From NCBI GenBank assembly GCA_030670005.1, contig DAOVCL010000022.1, positions 1 to 15,389 on the forward strand: 15,389 nt of DNA. Reading direction: 5' to 3'. The position numbers and the translations under genes were made by a program. This stretch comes from Candidatus Zixiibacteriota bacterium. Its GTDB lineage: Bacteria > SM23-81 > DAOVCL01. This document shows, piece by piece, positions 1-5,978 of the stretch. A model generated the notes under the pieces. The model was not told the DNA's origin, made no database searches, and worked only from the letters and a program-made list of their open reading frames with translations. Every line of letters begins with the position of its first letter. Within the stretch, counting starts at the first letter, position 1.

Positions 1-45
1 AGGATTAGAGTCTTCGTGGCTATAGTTTGTGAATAATCCGGGTTA

Positions 46-223
46 GACAAGATTAACAGGATGATCAGGATAAACAATCTCATTTATTAAACACCGAAAA
101 TCACTGAAATGATAAGAAATTCTAAGGAAGAATGTGCGTTATAATTTTTCGGTGGCTTCGGTGTCATTCGGTGTTTTCTTGGATAATTTGGGATAAAAAT
201 CCGGTAAATCCTGTTATCCTGTC
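46..223. repeat. Nested inverted-repeat intergenic region
   Basis: The left edge holds no credible gene. An outer pair of imperfect arms (46-71 and 199-223) both read GACA-GAT-AACAGGAT-like when brought to the same orientation. Inside it, 90-110 has CACCGAAA / CACTGAAA motifs, and 144-176 has several CGGTG motifs in the opposite orientation. The layout is therefore short direct motifs on one side and their reverse complements on the other, around about 30 unremarkable bases. It resembles the arrangement around the GxxExxY relic at 5987-6191, with different motifs. It may be the remnant of a similar insertion that has lost its gene; that is inference. Confidence 0.55.
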
Positions 224-247
224 AAAAAAGCCCCGCCGCTTACGGCT
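224..247 (-). terminator. Probable Rho-independent terminator after the membrane-protein gene
   Basis: Read on the minus strand, a short GC-rich hairpin (AGCC...GGCT arms at 244-247 and 229-232, or the alternative GCCG-TAAG-CGGC) is followed at once by six T residues (224-229). It lies about 40 bp beyond the stop codon of the gene ending at 288. A second small hairpin (GGCTG-AGTT-CAGCC, 244-257) overlaps it. The stem is short, so confidence is moderate. Confidence 0.45.
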
Positions 248-287
248 GAGTTCAGCCACATGGGTGAATTGGAGAGTCAAATTTGCC

Positions 288-905
288 CTATAACATCCAG
301 GGGCCTGGGAGAAGCCTCCATCCCCAGATGTATTCCAGGACGGTCCAGCCTGTCAGGAGCAGAGCCAGGGAATAGGCCATATTCTCGGTGTTTGTCTCAG
401 CTCTGGTCATCCGGTAACCAAAGAGGATGACCAGAAGGGCAAAAATGGCACAACTGGGATAGGTTATCCAGGAGGTCCTTCCCATAAGCTCAAATTGATT
501 TACCATAACAAAATGCAAGAGCCATACGGCATTGAAGTGTCCCAGTGAAAAAAGAAGCCCCGTAGGCAAATATCTCTTGATTCCAAGGAGGGCAATCAGG
601 AAAGTGAACCAGCCCAACAGAGGAAACATCTGCCACTCGGTAATTGCTATACCACCAAGTTTTTCAACTACTTCTCCTAAAACCGCCCAGAGGAATAACC
701 CCGAAAAAATACCGAAGTAGTTGCCTTTTCTTGTATCTGAAGTAGTTATGGAGAAGAAGAGAAAAGCAATTCCCAACCCTAACAATATCAGCCCCATAAT
801 TATAGTCGCCATAGTGCCTAACCGATAGACCCCTACCAGAGCCATATAGGTGGCGGCGAAGATAAGCAATACTAACAACAGACATTTTAACCCTTTTTTG
901 CCCAT
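288..905 (-). CDS. Polytopic membrane protein of unknown function, complete copy
   Basis: This encodes 205 residues starting at ATG (903-905), with an AAGGAAG ribosome-binding site about 9 bases upstream, and ending in TAG at 288. I do not recognise a family. About seven hydrophobic stretches are visible, roughly at residues 6-27, 32-52, 63-83, 93-109, 113-134, 145-166 and 176-196, so it is very probably an inner-membrane protein. Tryptophans are frequent in the C-terminal third, and there are no obvious catalytic motifs. A likely terminator follows at 224-247. From residue 38 onward it is almost the same protein as the incomplete one at 14876-15389. The two genes are 33 differences in 504 bases apart by my count, with no indels. 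This copy ends ...PWML, whereas the other ends ...PWMLAH, because the homology stops at the end of the gene. Confidence 0.85.
   Translation of the reverse strand: MGKKGLKCLLLVLLIFAATYMALVGVYRLGTMATIIMGLILLGLGIAFLFFSITTSDTRKGNYFGIFSGLFLWAVLGEVVEKLGGIAITEWQMFPLLGWFTFLIALLGIKRYLPTGLLFSLGHFNAVWLLHFVMVNQFELMGRTSWITYPSCAIFALLVILFGYRMTRAETNTENMAYSLALLLTGWTVLEYIWGWRLLPGPWML
292..795. repeat. Direct repeat, left copy (partner 14886-15389)
   Basis: These 504 bases align without a gap to 14886-15389 at a constant offset of 14,594. I count about 33 substitutions (roughly 93% identity). The differences are unevenly spread: bases 685-795 show none, while a cluster lies around 385-450. The left boundary falls at the stop codon of the membrane-protein gene. 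The right boundary cannot be seen because the partner runs off the window. Confidence 0.9.
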
Positions 906-998
906 TGTTGCTCTTCCTTTCTGAGCGTTAAGGCAGGTTATTTAAGGGTATAGACCTTGATGTGTCTTGCCCAATCTCGTCCGAACCGCTAAAGGCTC

Positions 999-1208
999 CC
1001 TCCACCCCACTCCCATTTCAAGTTAGTTCACTTCGTTCACTAACTTCCAAGGGGCTATCGCCCCTATGGCGGATTTCAGTGCTCCGCCAGTTCACACCGA
1101 GATCCTGTTACCCCTTGGGGGAAAGCACATCCTTTCCCCCAAACCCCCTGATGACCGTCTCGGAAATTGTAGAATTTCCGAGACGTTACCTCAGGAATGG
1201 GGTGGAGG
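999..1208. repeat. Multi-hairpin intergenic element, copy 1, with possible terminal inverted repeats
   Basis: The core 1020-1188 is shared with 3848-4002 in the same orientation. Five hairpins follow one another: GTTAGT/ACTAAC (1022-1044), AGGGGC-TATC-GCCCCT (1050-1065), TGGCGGA/TCCGCCA (1067-1089), an 11-bp stem TTGGGGGAAAG/CTTTCCCCCAA with a 6-base loop (1115-1142), and a perfect 13-bp stem around GTAG (1156-1185, arm CGTCTCGGAAATT). Outside the core, CCTCCACCCCACTCC (999-1013) and GGAATGGGGTGGAGG (1194-1208) are inverted copies with one mismatch. This looks like a non-autonomous mobile element or structured repeat. Copy 2 lacks the outer inverted repeats, so those may be chance. Open reading frames across it are by-products. 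Confidence 0.7.
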
Positions 1209-1296
1209 AGGCAGCCGACCACCTAAGCACCATCCTCTTTTCTCCCCTCCCCCTTTTCCATGGCTTTGAGGGGGTAGGGTGGAGATAAGTGGCCGG
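1209..1296. other. Low-complexity gap with a partial echo of the upstream gene's tail
   Basis: No gene is seen here. The segment 1201-1235 is an imperfect repeat of 1278-1316: both read GGTGGAG, then a short variable stretch, then ACCTAAGCA with CACCAT close behind. The second copy contains the stop codon and last codons of the gene ending at 1297. The stretch between is rich in pyrimidine runs. No clear terminator with a T-run is visible for that gene. Confidence 0.35.
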
Positions 1297-2358
1297 CTAC
1301 CTAAGCAACACCATTGGCCTGGCGGCCCTGTAGCCTTTAGCCTCAAGCCTGTAAAGATAGATCCCACTTGGGACCTCATTGCCCTGGCTGTCTTTACCAT
1401 CCCAGTAGACAGTATAGAAACCCGGGTTCTGATAGGCATCAATCAAGGTCTTCACTTCCTGCCCCAGGACGTTGTAAATTTTGAGGGTGACGGCGGTCGG
1501 CCGACCGCGGACGGCGGACAGGTGGTAGCGAATGAGGGTGGTGGAGTTGAAGGGATTAGGGTAGTTCTGGTGGAGGCAGATGGTCTTTGGCAGTCCCCGC
1601 CCCCCTTTTATCTCCTCGATTCCCTCGCGCTCCTCCTTTCGCACTATGATATCGTCCACCCGGATTTCTACATCGTCAGTCATCCACATTCTGAAGATGT
1701 AGAAGCCGAAATAGCCCATATTACGGTTCTGTGTCAAGAGTATGGGGCAGCCCTCCAACATCACCCCATCCCAGTAGGCCCATATAGAGTCCCCCACTGC
1801 TTTTAGCTTCATCCTGTGCCAACTACTTGAATCCGGGATTCCACCAGGGATCTCATCACCAGACCAAACCTTCAGAATCTGCGGAAGCATCTCCTCATGA
1901 TAGCTAAGTTTCAATATCTGGTGGCTTTTGTCGAAACGGACTACGAAAGAGTAGAATTTCGAGTCAAGACCCCAATTGCCATGTCGGGGGAACATCCTTA
2001 TTACCAGCCCCTCCCTCAGCCCTTCAGGATCATCCCAAACCTCTGTATATACCCAGGCCTCAATTGAGTAATCGGTGAGACTATCATAGTCCCCAGCATA
2101 GGCTATTCCAACCGGGGTGCTATCGCTGCGGGCTACTACACCTATCCATCCATCCCCTTCCGGGGTGGTGGAATCCGCTATAACCTGCATGGTGTCAGTC
2201 ATAAATCCAGTGGGACCGTAGGTGGGATGCCACTCAAGCTGAGTCTGACCACCTGTGAAGTGCTCCTGGTAAAGCACCTCCTGGGAGAATACAGGTATGA
2301 TCCAGATGACAGCCAGAGCAACCACAAGAAAACAGATTAACAAAGCTATCCGTTTCAT
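1297..2358 (-). CDS. Secreted beta-sandwich protein with T9SS type A-like sorting domain (no CARDB domain)
   Basis: A 353-residue protein starting at ATG with AAAGGGGAAAAG just upstream. Residues 1-26 are a signal peptide (MKRIALL..., likely cut after FSQ). Residues 28-240 match the N-terminal domains of the two upstream paralogs and look like a LamG/concanavalin-type beta-sandwich, perhaps carbohydrate binding; no catalytic residues are recognised. Residues 260-353 form a sorting-type domain with YPNPFN (266-271), KIYNVLGQEV and a terminal VLLR, so T9SS export to the cell surface is expected. Unlike its neighbours it has no CARDB-like domain: the linker GIEE...RGLPKTICL follows the first domain directly. 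The sorting domain is also of the FlgD-like WDGKDSQGNEVPSG kind, whereas its neighbours have a shorter form. An in-frame stretch SAVRGRPTAV (281-290) is encoded over a perfect palindrome. Confidence 0.85.
   Translation of the reverse strand: MKRIALLICFLVVALAVIWIIPVFSQEVLYQEHFTGGQTQLEWHPTYGPTGFMTDTMQVIADSTTPEGDGWIGVVARSDSTPVGIAYAGDYDSLTDYSIEAWVYTEVWDDPEGLREGLVIRMFPRHGNWGLDSKFYSFVVRFDKSHQILKLSYHEEMLPQILKVWSGDEIPGGIPDSSSWHRMKLKAVGDSIWAYWDGVMLEGCPILLTQNRNMGYFGFYIFRMWMTDDVEIRVDDIIVRKEEREGIEEIKGGRGLPKTICLHQNYPNPFNSTTLIRYHLSAVRGRPTAVTLKIYNVLGQEVKTLIDAYQNPGFYTVYWDGKDSQGNEVPSGIYLYRLEAKGYRAARPMVLLR
1493..1508. repeat. Perfect 16-bp GC palindrome inside a sorting-domain coding region
   Basis: GCGGTCGGCCGACCGC is its own reverse complement and is flanked by further GACGGCGG copies on each side (1489-1496 and 1510-1517). 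It encodes part of SAVRGRPTAV in the gene 1297-2358. The paralogous sorting domains have about four fewer residues here, so it looks like an expansion or a small repetitive insertion kept in frame. Confidence 0.6.
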
Positions 2359-2391
2359 CTTTTCCCCTTTCTTAGCTATTTAGTCTTATTC

Positions 2392-2433
2392 AAAAAACCC
2401 AAGGCCGAGGGGATGCTGCCACATCCCCTCGGC
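2392..2433 (-). terminator. Rho-independent terminator of the gene ending at 2441
   Basis: On the minus strand, a 12-bp perfect stem (arms 2422-2433 and 2404-2415, GCCGAGGGGATG type) with a 6-base loop lies seven bases after the stop codon. A run of six T residues follows at 2392-2397. The next start codon is only 33 bases beyond the T run. The downstream gene therefore either depends on read-through or has a promoter overlapping this structure. The same module recurs at 4019-4065 and, decayed, at 5929-5956. Confidence 0.85.
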
Positions 2434-2440
2434 TAAGATT

Positions 2441-3832
2441 CTACCGGAGCAAGAGCATCTTCTTGGTGGCCACATACTCCCCGGCTCCGAAGGAGTCCAG
2501 AGTCCTTCGGACTTCAAGCCTGTAAAAATAGACTCCACTAGGTACCTTAGCCTCCCAAGAAATCCGATGGAATCCAGCCCCCTGAGGTTGGTCTATAAGC
2601 GTTGCCACCTTTTGGCCCAGCAGGTTATAGACCTCCAGTTTTACCCAACAATCCTTGGGTAGGGCATATCTAAGCTCGGTAGTTGGATTGAACGGATTTG
2701 GATAGTTCTGATAGAGATGGAAAAACTCAGGGAGGTTCGTTAGATCTGAAGATTCCTCAATACCAGCCCTTAGGGAAGTCACTTCGGTGGATAGAGTATC
2801 GTTGCTCGGATTATCATCGCAGGGAAGAGTGGTCCAGAAGAAAATCTGATAGTTCATATTCTCGCTACGGGGAGTCCAGGGAGCAAAGGAGACTTGGTAG
2901 GAGCTATCGGGTTTGAGCAGATTCACGGAGACCGTATCTGCATAAGTTTCAACTCCACTGGAGTCAACTCTACAGATGGCATCAAATATCTCGTTGTAAT
3001 CCCCCACATTCTTTACCACTGCCTCAGGAATCACTGCAGAATCTGCAGTCACCGTATCCAAGGGCGAGATAATGGATTCTAAACAGATGTCATCCATTAT
3101 ACCCGTGGAAACCACTATGTCGTCACAGAGGGTAGTATCTGTTACCCCTGGTGATCTGAGAACCCACACGCCCAAAAAGCCCGTATTCCCAGATGTCCCC
3201 GGGATTGGATCTGGATCAGAGTAAGGACATCCGGGAAGCATTACATCATCGAAGAACGTCCAAATCTGCTGGTCTATAGTCTGCTCTCCTGTGATCTTCA
3301 ACCTCAGTTTATGCCAGCTACTTTCCTCTGGAACACCTCCTGGGATCTCATCAGCCTTCCACTCGCGAATTTCATGCGGGATAGCCCTCTCATTATGGGA
3401 GAGTCTTATCCTCTTATCAAAATCAAAATCGCACATAAGAAGGTAGAAGTAAAAGTTTGTGTCATCTGCAGTATCAGTACGAGCGACGATACCATGCCAC
3501 CCCCCTCCACCATCTGTAACCTTGGTATAGATATATGCCTCTATGCAGTAGTCTTTGAGGCTGTCCTCTCCAGCAAGACTGGTGGCCACCATTGCATCCT
3601 CGTTCATCACCCTGCCAATCCATCCATCACCACTGGGATTTCCGGGACAATAGACAACATCTATAGAATCGTAACAGCCAGTAAACATCCATCCCGGAAA
3701 CCAGTTCAGGTGGAGCTCACCATCGGTGAAGTGTTCATTATAGATGATCTCTCCCTGAGCATATTTGGGAGTAATCCAAATAGTTGATAGAGCGACCATA
3801 AGGACACAGGTTAACAAAGCTATCTTTTTCAT
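2441..3832 (-). CDS. Secreted protein: beta-sandwich + CARDB-like + T9SS type A sorting domain
   Basis: This encodes 463 residues starting at ATG with an AGGGAGAA ribosome-binding site. Residues 1-26 form a signal peptide (MKKIALL..., cut near YAQ). Residues 28-245 are a LamG-like beta-sandwich paralogous to the neighbouring genes. Residues 250-353 resemble a CARDB adhesion-type domain (SIISPLDTV..., VVKNVGDY, FFWTTLPCDDNPSNDTLS). Residues 372-463 are the T9SS sorting domain (YQNYPNPFNPTTELRYALP, VYNLLGQKVATL, SGVYFYRLE, KKMLLLR). The expected product is a surface-attached or released extracellular protein; its ligand is unknown. A nine-residue in-frame insertion (VRRTLDSFG, near residues 441-449) interrupts the sorting domain between two conserved strands and is encoded by a palindrome. 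The gene starts 15 bases after the hairpin element at 3848-4002 and ends in a strong terminator. Confidence 0.88.
   Translation of the reverse strand: MKKIALLTCVLMVALSTIWITPKYAQGEIIYNEHFTDGELHLNWFPGWMFTGCYDSIDVVYCPGNPSGDGWIGRVMNEDAMVATSLAGEDSLKDYCIEAYIYTKVTDGGGGWHGIVARTDTADDTNFYFYLLMCDFDFDKRIRLSHNERAIPHEIREWKADEIPGGVPEESSWHKLRLKITGEQTIDQQIWTFFDDVMLPGCPYSDPDPIPGTSGNTGFLGVWVLRSPGVTDTTLCDDIVVSTGIMDDICLESIISPLDTVTADSAVIPEAVVKNVGDYNEIFDAICRVDSSGVETYADTVSVNLLKPDSSYQVSFAPWTPRSENMNYQIFFWTTLPCDDNPSNDTLSTEVTSLRAGIEESSDLTNLPEFFHLYQNYPNPFNPTTELRYALPKDCWVKLEVYNLLGQKVATLIDQPQGAGFHRISWEAKVPSGVYFYRLEVRRTLDSFGAGEYVATKKMLLLR
2486..2511. repeat. Palindromic in-frame insertion in a T9SS sorting domain
   Basis: Arms TCCGAAGGA (2486-2494) and TCCTTCGGA (2503-2511) form a perfect 9-bp stem around 8 bases. 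They account for the nine extra residues VRRTLDSFG between the conserved YFYRLE and AGEYVATKK segments. The genes at 4076 and 6214 read straight through the same point (RLEAGEYAATRK and RIQAGEYAVTKK). The insertion is 27 bases, so the frame is kept. Confidence 0.75.
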
Positions 3833-3847
3833 TGGTTCTCCCTTCTT

Positions 3848-4002
3848 AAGTTAGTTCATATCGTTCACTAACTTCCAATCCCGACTTTCTCGGGATATGG
3901 CGTCCCGACGTATCGGGACTGTTACCCCTTGGGGGAAAGCACATCCCTTCCCCCAAACCCCCTGATGACTGTCTTGGAACTTGTAGAATTTCCGAGACGT
4001 TA
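3848..4002. repeat. Multi-hairpin intergenic element, copy 2
   Basis: This shares its ends and right half with 1020-1188. Hairpins in order are GTTAGT/ACTAAC (3850-3872), ATCCCGA/TCGGGAT (3878-3896), GTCCCGA-CGTA-TCGGGAC (3902-3919), TTGGGGGAAAG with one stem mismatch (3929-3956), and the stem around GTAG with one G-T wobble and one mismatch (3971-3998). The two central hairpins have no sequence similarity to those of copy 1, yet the number and order of hairpins are kept. On the minus strand it lies between the terminator of the upstream gene and the ribosome-binding site of the gene starting at 3832. It would therefore be its promoter region or 5' leader. Confidence 0.75.
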
Positions 4003-4018
4003 ATTTCCTCACTGTTCC

Positions 4019-4065
4019 AAAAAACCTATGGGGAGGGGATGCGGCAGAAACCGCCACATCCCCTC
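4019..4065 (-). terminator. Rho-independent terminator of the gene ending at 4076
   Basis: Arms GAGGGGATG/CATCCCCTC (4033-4041 and 4057-4065) enclose a smaller GCGG-CAGAAA-CCGC hairpin, with a two-base bulge. On the minus strand six T residues follow (4019-4024). The outer arm and the sequence next to the stop codon (GGCTAAGATTCTACCG on the plus strand) match the terminator at 2392-2433. The inner hairpin is an addition to this copy. Confidence 0.8.
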
Positions 4066-4075
4066 GGCTAAGATT

Positions 4076-5422
4076 CTACCGAAGCAGGATCATCTTCCTG
4101 GTAGCTGCATACTCTCCTGCTTCAAGCCGGTAGAAATAGACTCCACTGGTTATATTAGCTTCCCAACAAATCCGGTGGTATCCCGCCCTCTGAGGTTGAT
4201 CTAAAAGGGTTGCCACCTTCTGGCCAAGTAGGTTATAAACCGCCAGTCGCACCCAACAATCTACAGGCAAGGCATACTCAATCTCAGTGCTTGGATTGAA
4301 GGGATTGGGGTAGTTCTGATAGAGACAGATGGTCTTTGGTAGCCCCCTCTTCTCTGATCTTTCCTCGATGCCCACCTGGGTAGATACTACTTCTGTGGAT
4401 AAAGTGTCGTTGCTCGGATTACCGTCGCAGGAGAGGGCTGTCCAGAAGAAGACCTTATAGGTTACATTCTCACCCTGTGGAATCCAGGGAGCAAAAAAGA
4501 CTTGGCAGGAGCTATCGGGTTTGAGGGAATTCAGGGAGGCTGTATCCGCATATACCTCCACCCCACTGGAGTCAATTCTACAAATGGCCTCAAATGTATC
4601 CTCGTAATTTCCTACATTTTTGACCACCGCCTGAGGGATGACTCCAGAACCCACCTTTACCGTATCCAAGGGTGAGATGATGGAATCTACCATAACATCA
4701 TGGATGCCCGGTTCAGCCCGCACTATAATGTTGTCCACCCGGGTCACCACATCTTCAGACATCCACATCCTAAAGACATAGACCCCGAAATAGCCCTGGC
4801 TAAGTGAATCATGAATTATAGGGCAGCCGGGTAGAATCTCGCCATCCCAGTAAGTCCAGATGGAATCAGCTACCATCTTGAGTTTCATTTTGTGCCAACT
4901 GCTATCAGATGGAACCCCACCGGGAATCTCATCCCTGGACCAGTTGTGCAGGTAGATGGGCATCATCTCACCGTAGTGATAAGAGAGTCTCAACCTCTGA
5001 TCCTTGTCGAAATCGGCTATGAATCGGTAGTACTTCCCCCAGAATCCGGTGGTGTCTATCCTCCCACACAGCCCCTGATAGAGTCCATAAGACTCGGTGG
5101 TGTCCACATTCACAAACACCCAGGCCTCGAAGGAGTAATCGCTAAGAGATTCATCACCGGCCCAGACCATCCCGCAGGGGACACTATCTTCTCTGGCCAC
5201 CATACCTATCCACCCATCCCCTTCCGGGGTGGTGGGATCTGCTATAACCTGTATAGTGTCAGTGGCGACAGGGTAATACCTGCCAAAGAAGGGAAGCCAC
5301 TCAAGCTGAGCCAGACCATCGGTAAAGTGCTCCTGGTAAAGCACCTGGGATGATCCAGGTGTGGACCAAATAAAAGCCAGAACGACCACGAAGCCACAGG
5401 TCAGCAAAGCTATCCGTTTCAT
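4076..5422 (-). CDS. Secreted protein: beta-sandwich + CARDB-like + T9SS type A sorting domain
   Basis: A 448-residue protein whose ATG is preceded by a clear GGGAGG ribosome-binding site. Residues 1-26 are a signal peptide (MKRIALLTCG..., cut near SSQ). Residues 28-236 are the LamG-like beta-sandwich shared by the three tandem genes, closest to the one at 1297-2358 (both have QVIAD-TTPEGDGWIG and FRMWM-DV). Residues 241-347 form a CARDB-like domain, closest to that at 2441-3832. Residues 366-448 are a T9SS sorting domain (YQNYPNPFNPSTEIEYALP, VYNLLGQKVATLL, KMILLR). It is therefore a mosaic of the other two paralogs. Export through T9SS and a binding or adhesive role are inferred from the domains; no enzymatic motif is visible. 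It is the first of three tandem paralogs and ends in its own terminator. Confidence 0.88.
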   Translation of the reverse strand: MKRIALLTCGFVVVLAFIWSTPGSSQVLYQEHFTDGLAQLEWLPFFGRYYPVATDTIQVIADPTTPEGDGWIGMVAREDSVPCGMVWAGDESLSDYSFEAWVFVNVDTTESYGLYQGLCGRIDTTGFWGKYYRFIADFDKDQRLRLSYHYGEMMPIYLHNWSRDEIPGGVPSDSSWHKMKLKMVADSIWTYWDGEILPGCPIIHDSLSQGYFGVYVFRMWMSEDVVTRVDNIIVRAEPGIHDVMVDSIISPLDTVKVGSGVIPQAVVKNVGNYEDTFEAICRIDSSGVEVYADTASLNSLKPDSSCQVFFAPWIPQGENVTYKVFFWTALSCDGNPSNDTLSTEVVSTQVGIEERSEKRGLPKTICLYQNYPNPFNPSTEIEYALPVDCWVRLAVYNLLGQKVATLLDQPQRAGYHRICWEANITSGVYFYRLEAGEYAATRKMILLR

Positions 5423-5668
5423 CTTAATTTCCTCCCTTTTATGGTGATTGCAAAACGGCTTGCCCGCAAAGCCCGTTCCGCTTTGACCTTTGTCAATATC
5501 AGGCTAAAATCTCCTTCTGACGCCACGCCATGACAGGAGTTAAAACTTCACCCCTATGGGCACCACCTCCTTTTTCTACGAGTCAACTCACCCTCAGAGC
5601 CTGACCTGTGTCTAAATTTTGTTAGCCTTTCCTCCGGCCCCACGCCGCTTAGAGAGAAACTATACTCC
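5423..5668. other. Upstream region of the tandem secreted-protein genes
   Basis: No gene is seen in these 246 bases. Two small structures are present. One is a hairpin AACGGCTT/AAGCCCGTT with a single bulge (5454-5477), about 30 bases before the ATG at 5422. The other is a short inverted repeat TTGAC-CTTT-GTCAA (5483-5496) whose minus-strand reading begins TTGACA. A promoter for the three tandem genes is expected here, but no convincing -10 box stands at the right distance from that TTGACA. Confidence 0.3.
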
Positions 5669-5872
5669 TCACTTTTCAGGTGGATGATAATCTACAACAA
5701 AGCGGTACTGCTTGCCAAAGTGAAGGATTACCTCCTTCTGTCCCCGGTGCAAGATGCGCATCTCTATCTTAATTTCGCCATAGCCGTTATGGGCAAACAG
5801 ATCATCATAGAGCTCAAAGATCTTTGCTTTAACTTCTCTATTTGTAGAAACCTTCTTTGGTGTCTTATCCAT
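5669..5872 (-). CDS. Small conserved-looking protein of unknown function
   Basis: A 67-residue reading frame begins with ATG, preceded at five bases by GGGAGG, and ends in TGA. The product is soluble, charged and has no signal peptide. The centre (YGEIKIEMRILHRGQKEVIL, then HFGKQYRFVVDY) looks like two or three beta strands after a short helix. It reads like a real protein rather than a shadow frame. I have the impression of similar short hypothetical proteins in other environmental genomes, but cannot confirm this. It sits alone between the secreted-protein array and the GxxExxY relic. No function is proposed. Confidence 0.6.
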   Translation of the reverse strand: MDKTPKKVSTNREVKAKIFELYDDLFAHNGYGEIKIEMRILHRGQKEVILHFGKQYRFVVDYHPPEK

Positions 5873-5928
5873 CAGAGCCTCCCATAGAGGACCCTGGTGA
5901 AGCCCAAATAGCTGAAAAAGCTGTCATA

Positions 5929-5956
5929 ATGCTGCCAAATCCCCCTGGCTAAGATT
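5929..5956 (-). repeat. Decayed copy of the terminator module
   Basis: Twenty-eight bases match 2413-2440 at 25 positions, namely the loop, the right arm and the GGCTAAGATT that adjoins the stop codon in the other genes. The left arm of the hairpin is missing, so it probably no longer terminates. In the related genes this sequence touches the stop codon; here the nearest stop codon of that family is the C25 peptidase's at 6214, about 258 bases away. The GxxExxY relic fills the distance. Confidence 0.6.
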
Positions 5957-5978
5957 TACTTACGTTTATATAAGTAAA
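5955..5978. repeat. AT-rich 8-bp hairpin at the edge of the relic element
   Basis: TTTACTTA (5955-5962) and TAAGTAAA (5971-5978) form a perfect stem around an 8-base loop. It lies at the junction between the decayed terminator module and the CACGAAT cluster, so it may mark an insertion end. It has no T run and does not look like a terminator. Confidence 0.45.

Noticed and set aside
46..223. CRISPR array
   Set aside because: Motifs are short, differ from each other, face both ways and are not evenly spaced by unique spacers; no cas genes are near. The same holds for the CACGAAT clusters.
947..974. Possible promoter for the membrane-protein gene (TTGGGC, 16 bases, TATACC on the minus strand)
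   Set aside because: The boxes are weak matches, the spacing is a base short, and promoter consensus in this lineage is unknown.
962..1288. Plus-strand open frame of 108 codons
   Set aside because: It runs through the hairpin element and pyrimidine-rich sequence, has repetitive proline-rich content and no ribosome-binding site; it is a by-product of the repeat.
1279..1806. Long plus-strand frame opposite the gene at 1297-2358
   Set aside because: The minus-strand protein has a signal peptide, paralogs and a sorting domain; the plus frame is its shadow and has no recognisable features. The same applies to plus frames at 3311-3787, 4892-5353, 9027-9491 and 14067-14552.
3851..4057. Minus-strand frame of 68 codons ahead of the gene at 3832
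   Set aside because: It overlaps the terminator at 4019-4065 and the five-hairpin element; the translation is just the repeat read through.
5483..5496. TTGACA within an inverted repeat as a -35 box for the gene at 5422
   Set aside because: No acceptable -10 box lies 16-18 bases downstream; the short inverted repeat is noted only as a structure.
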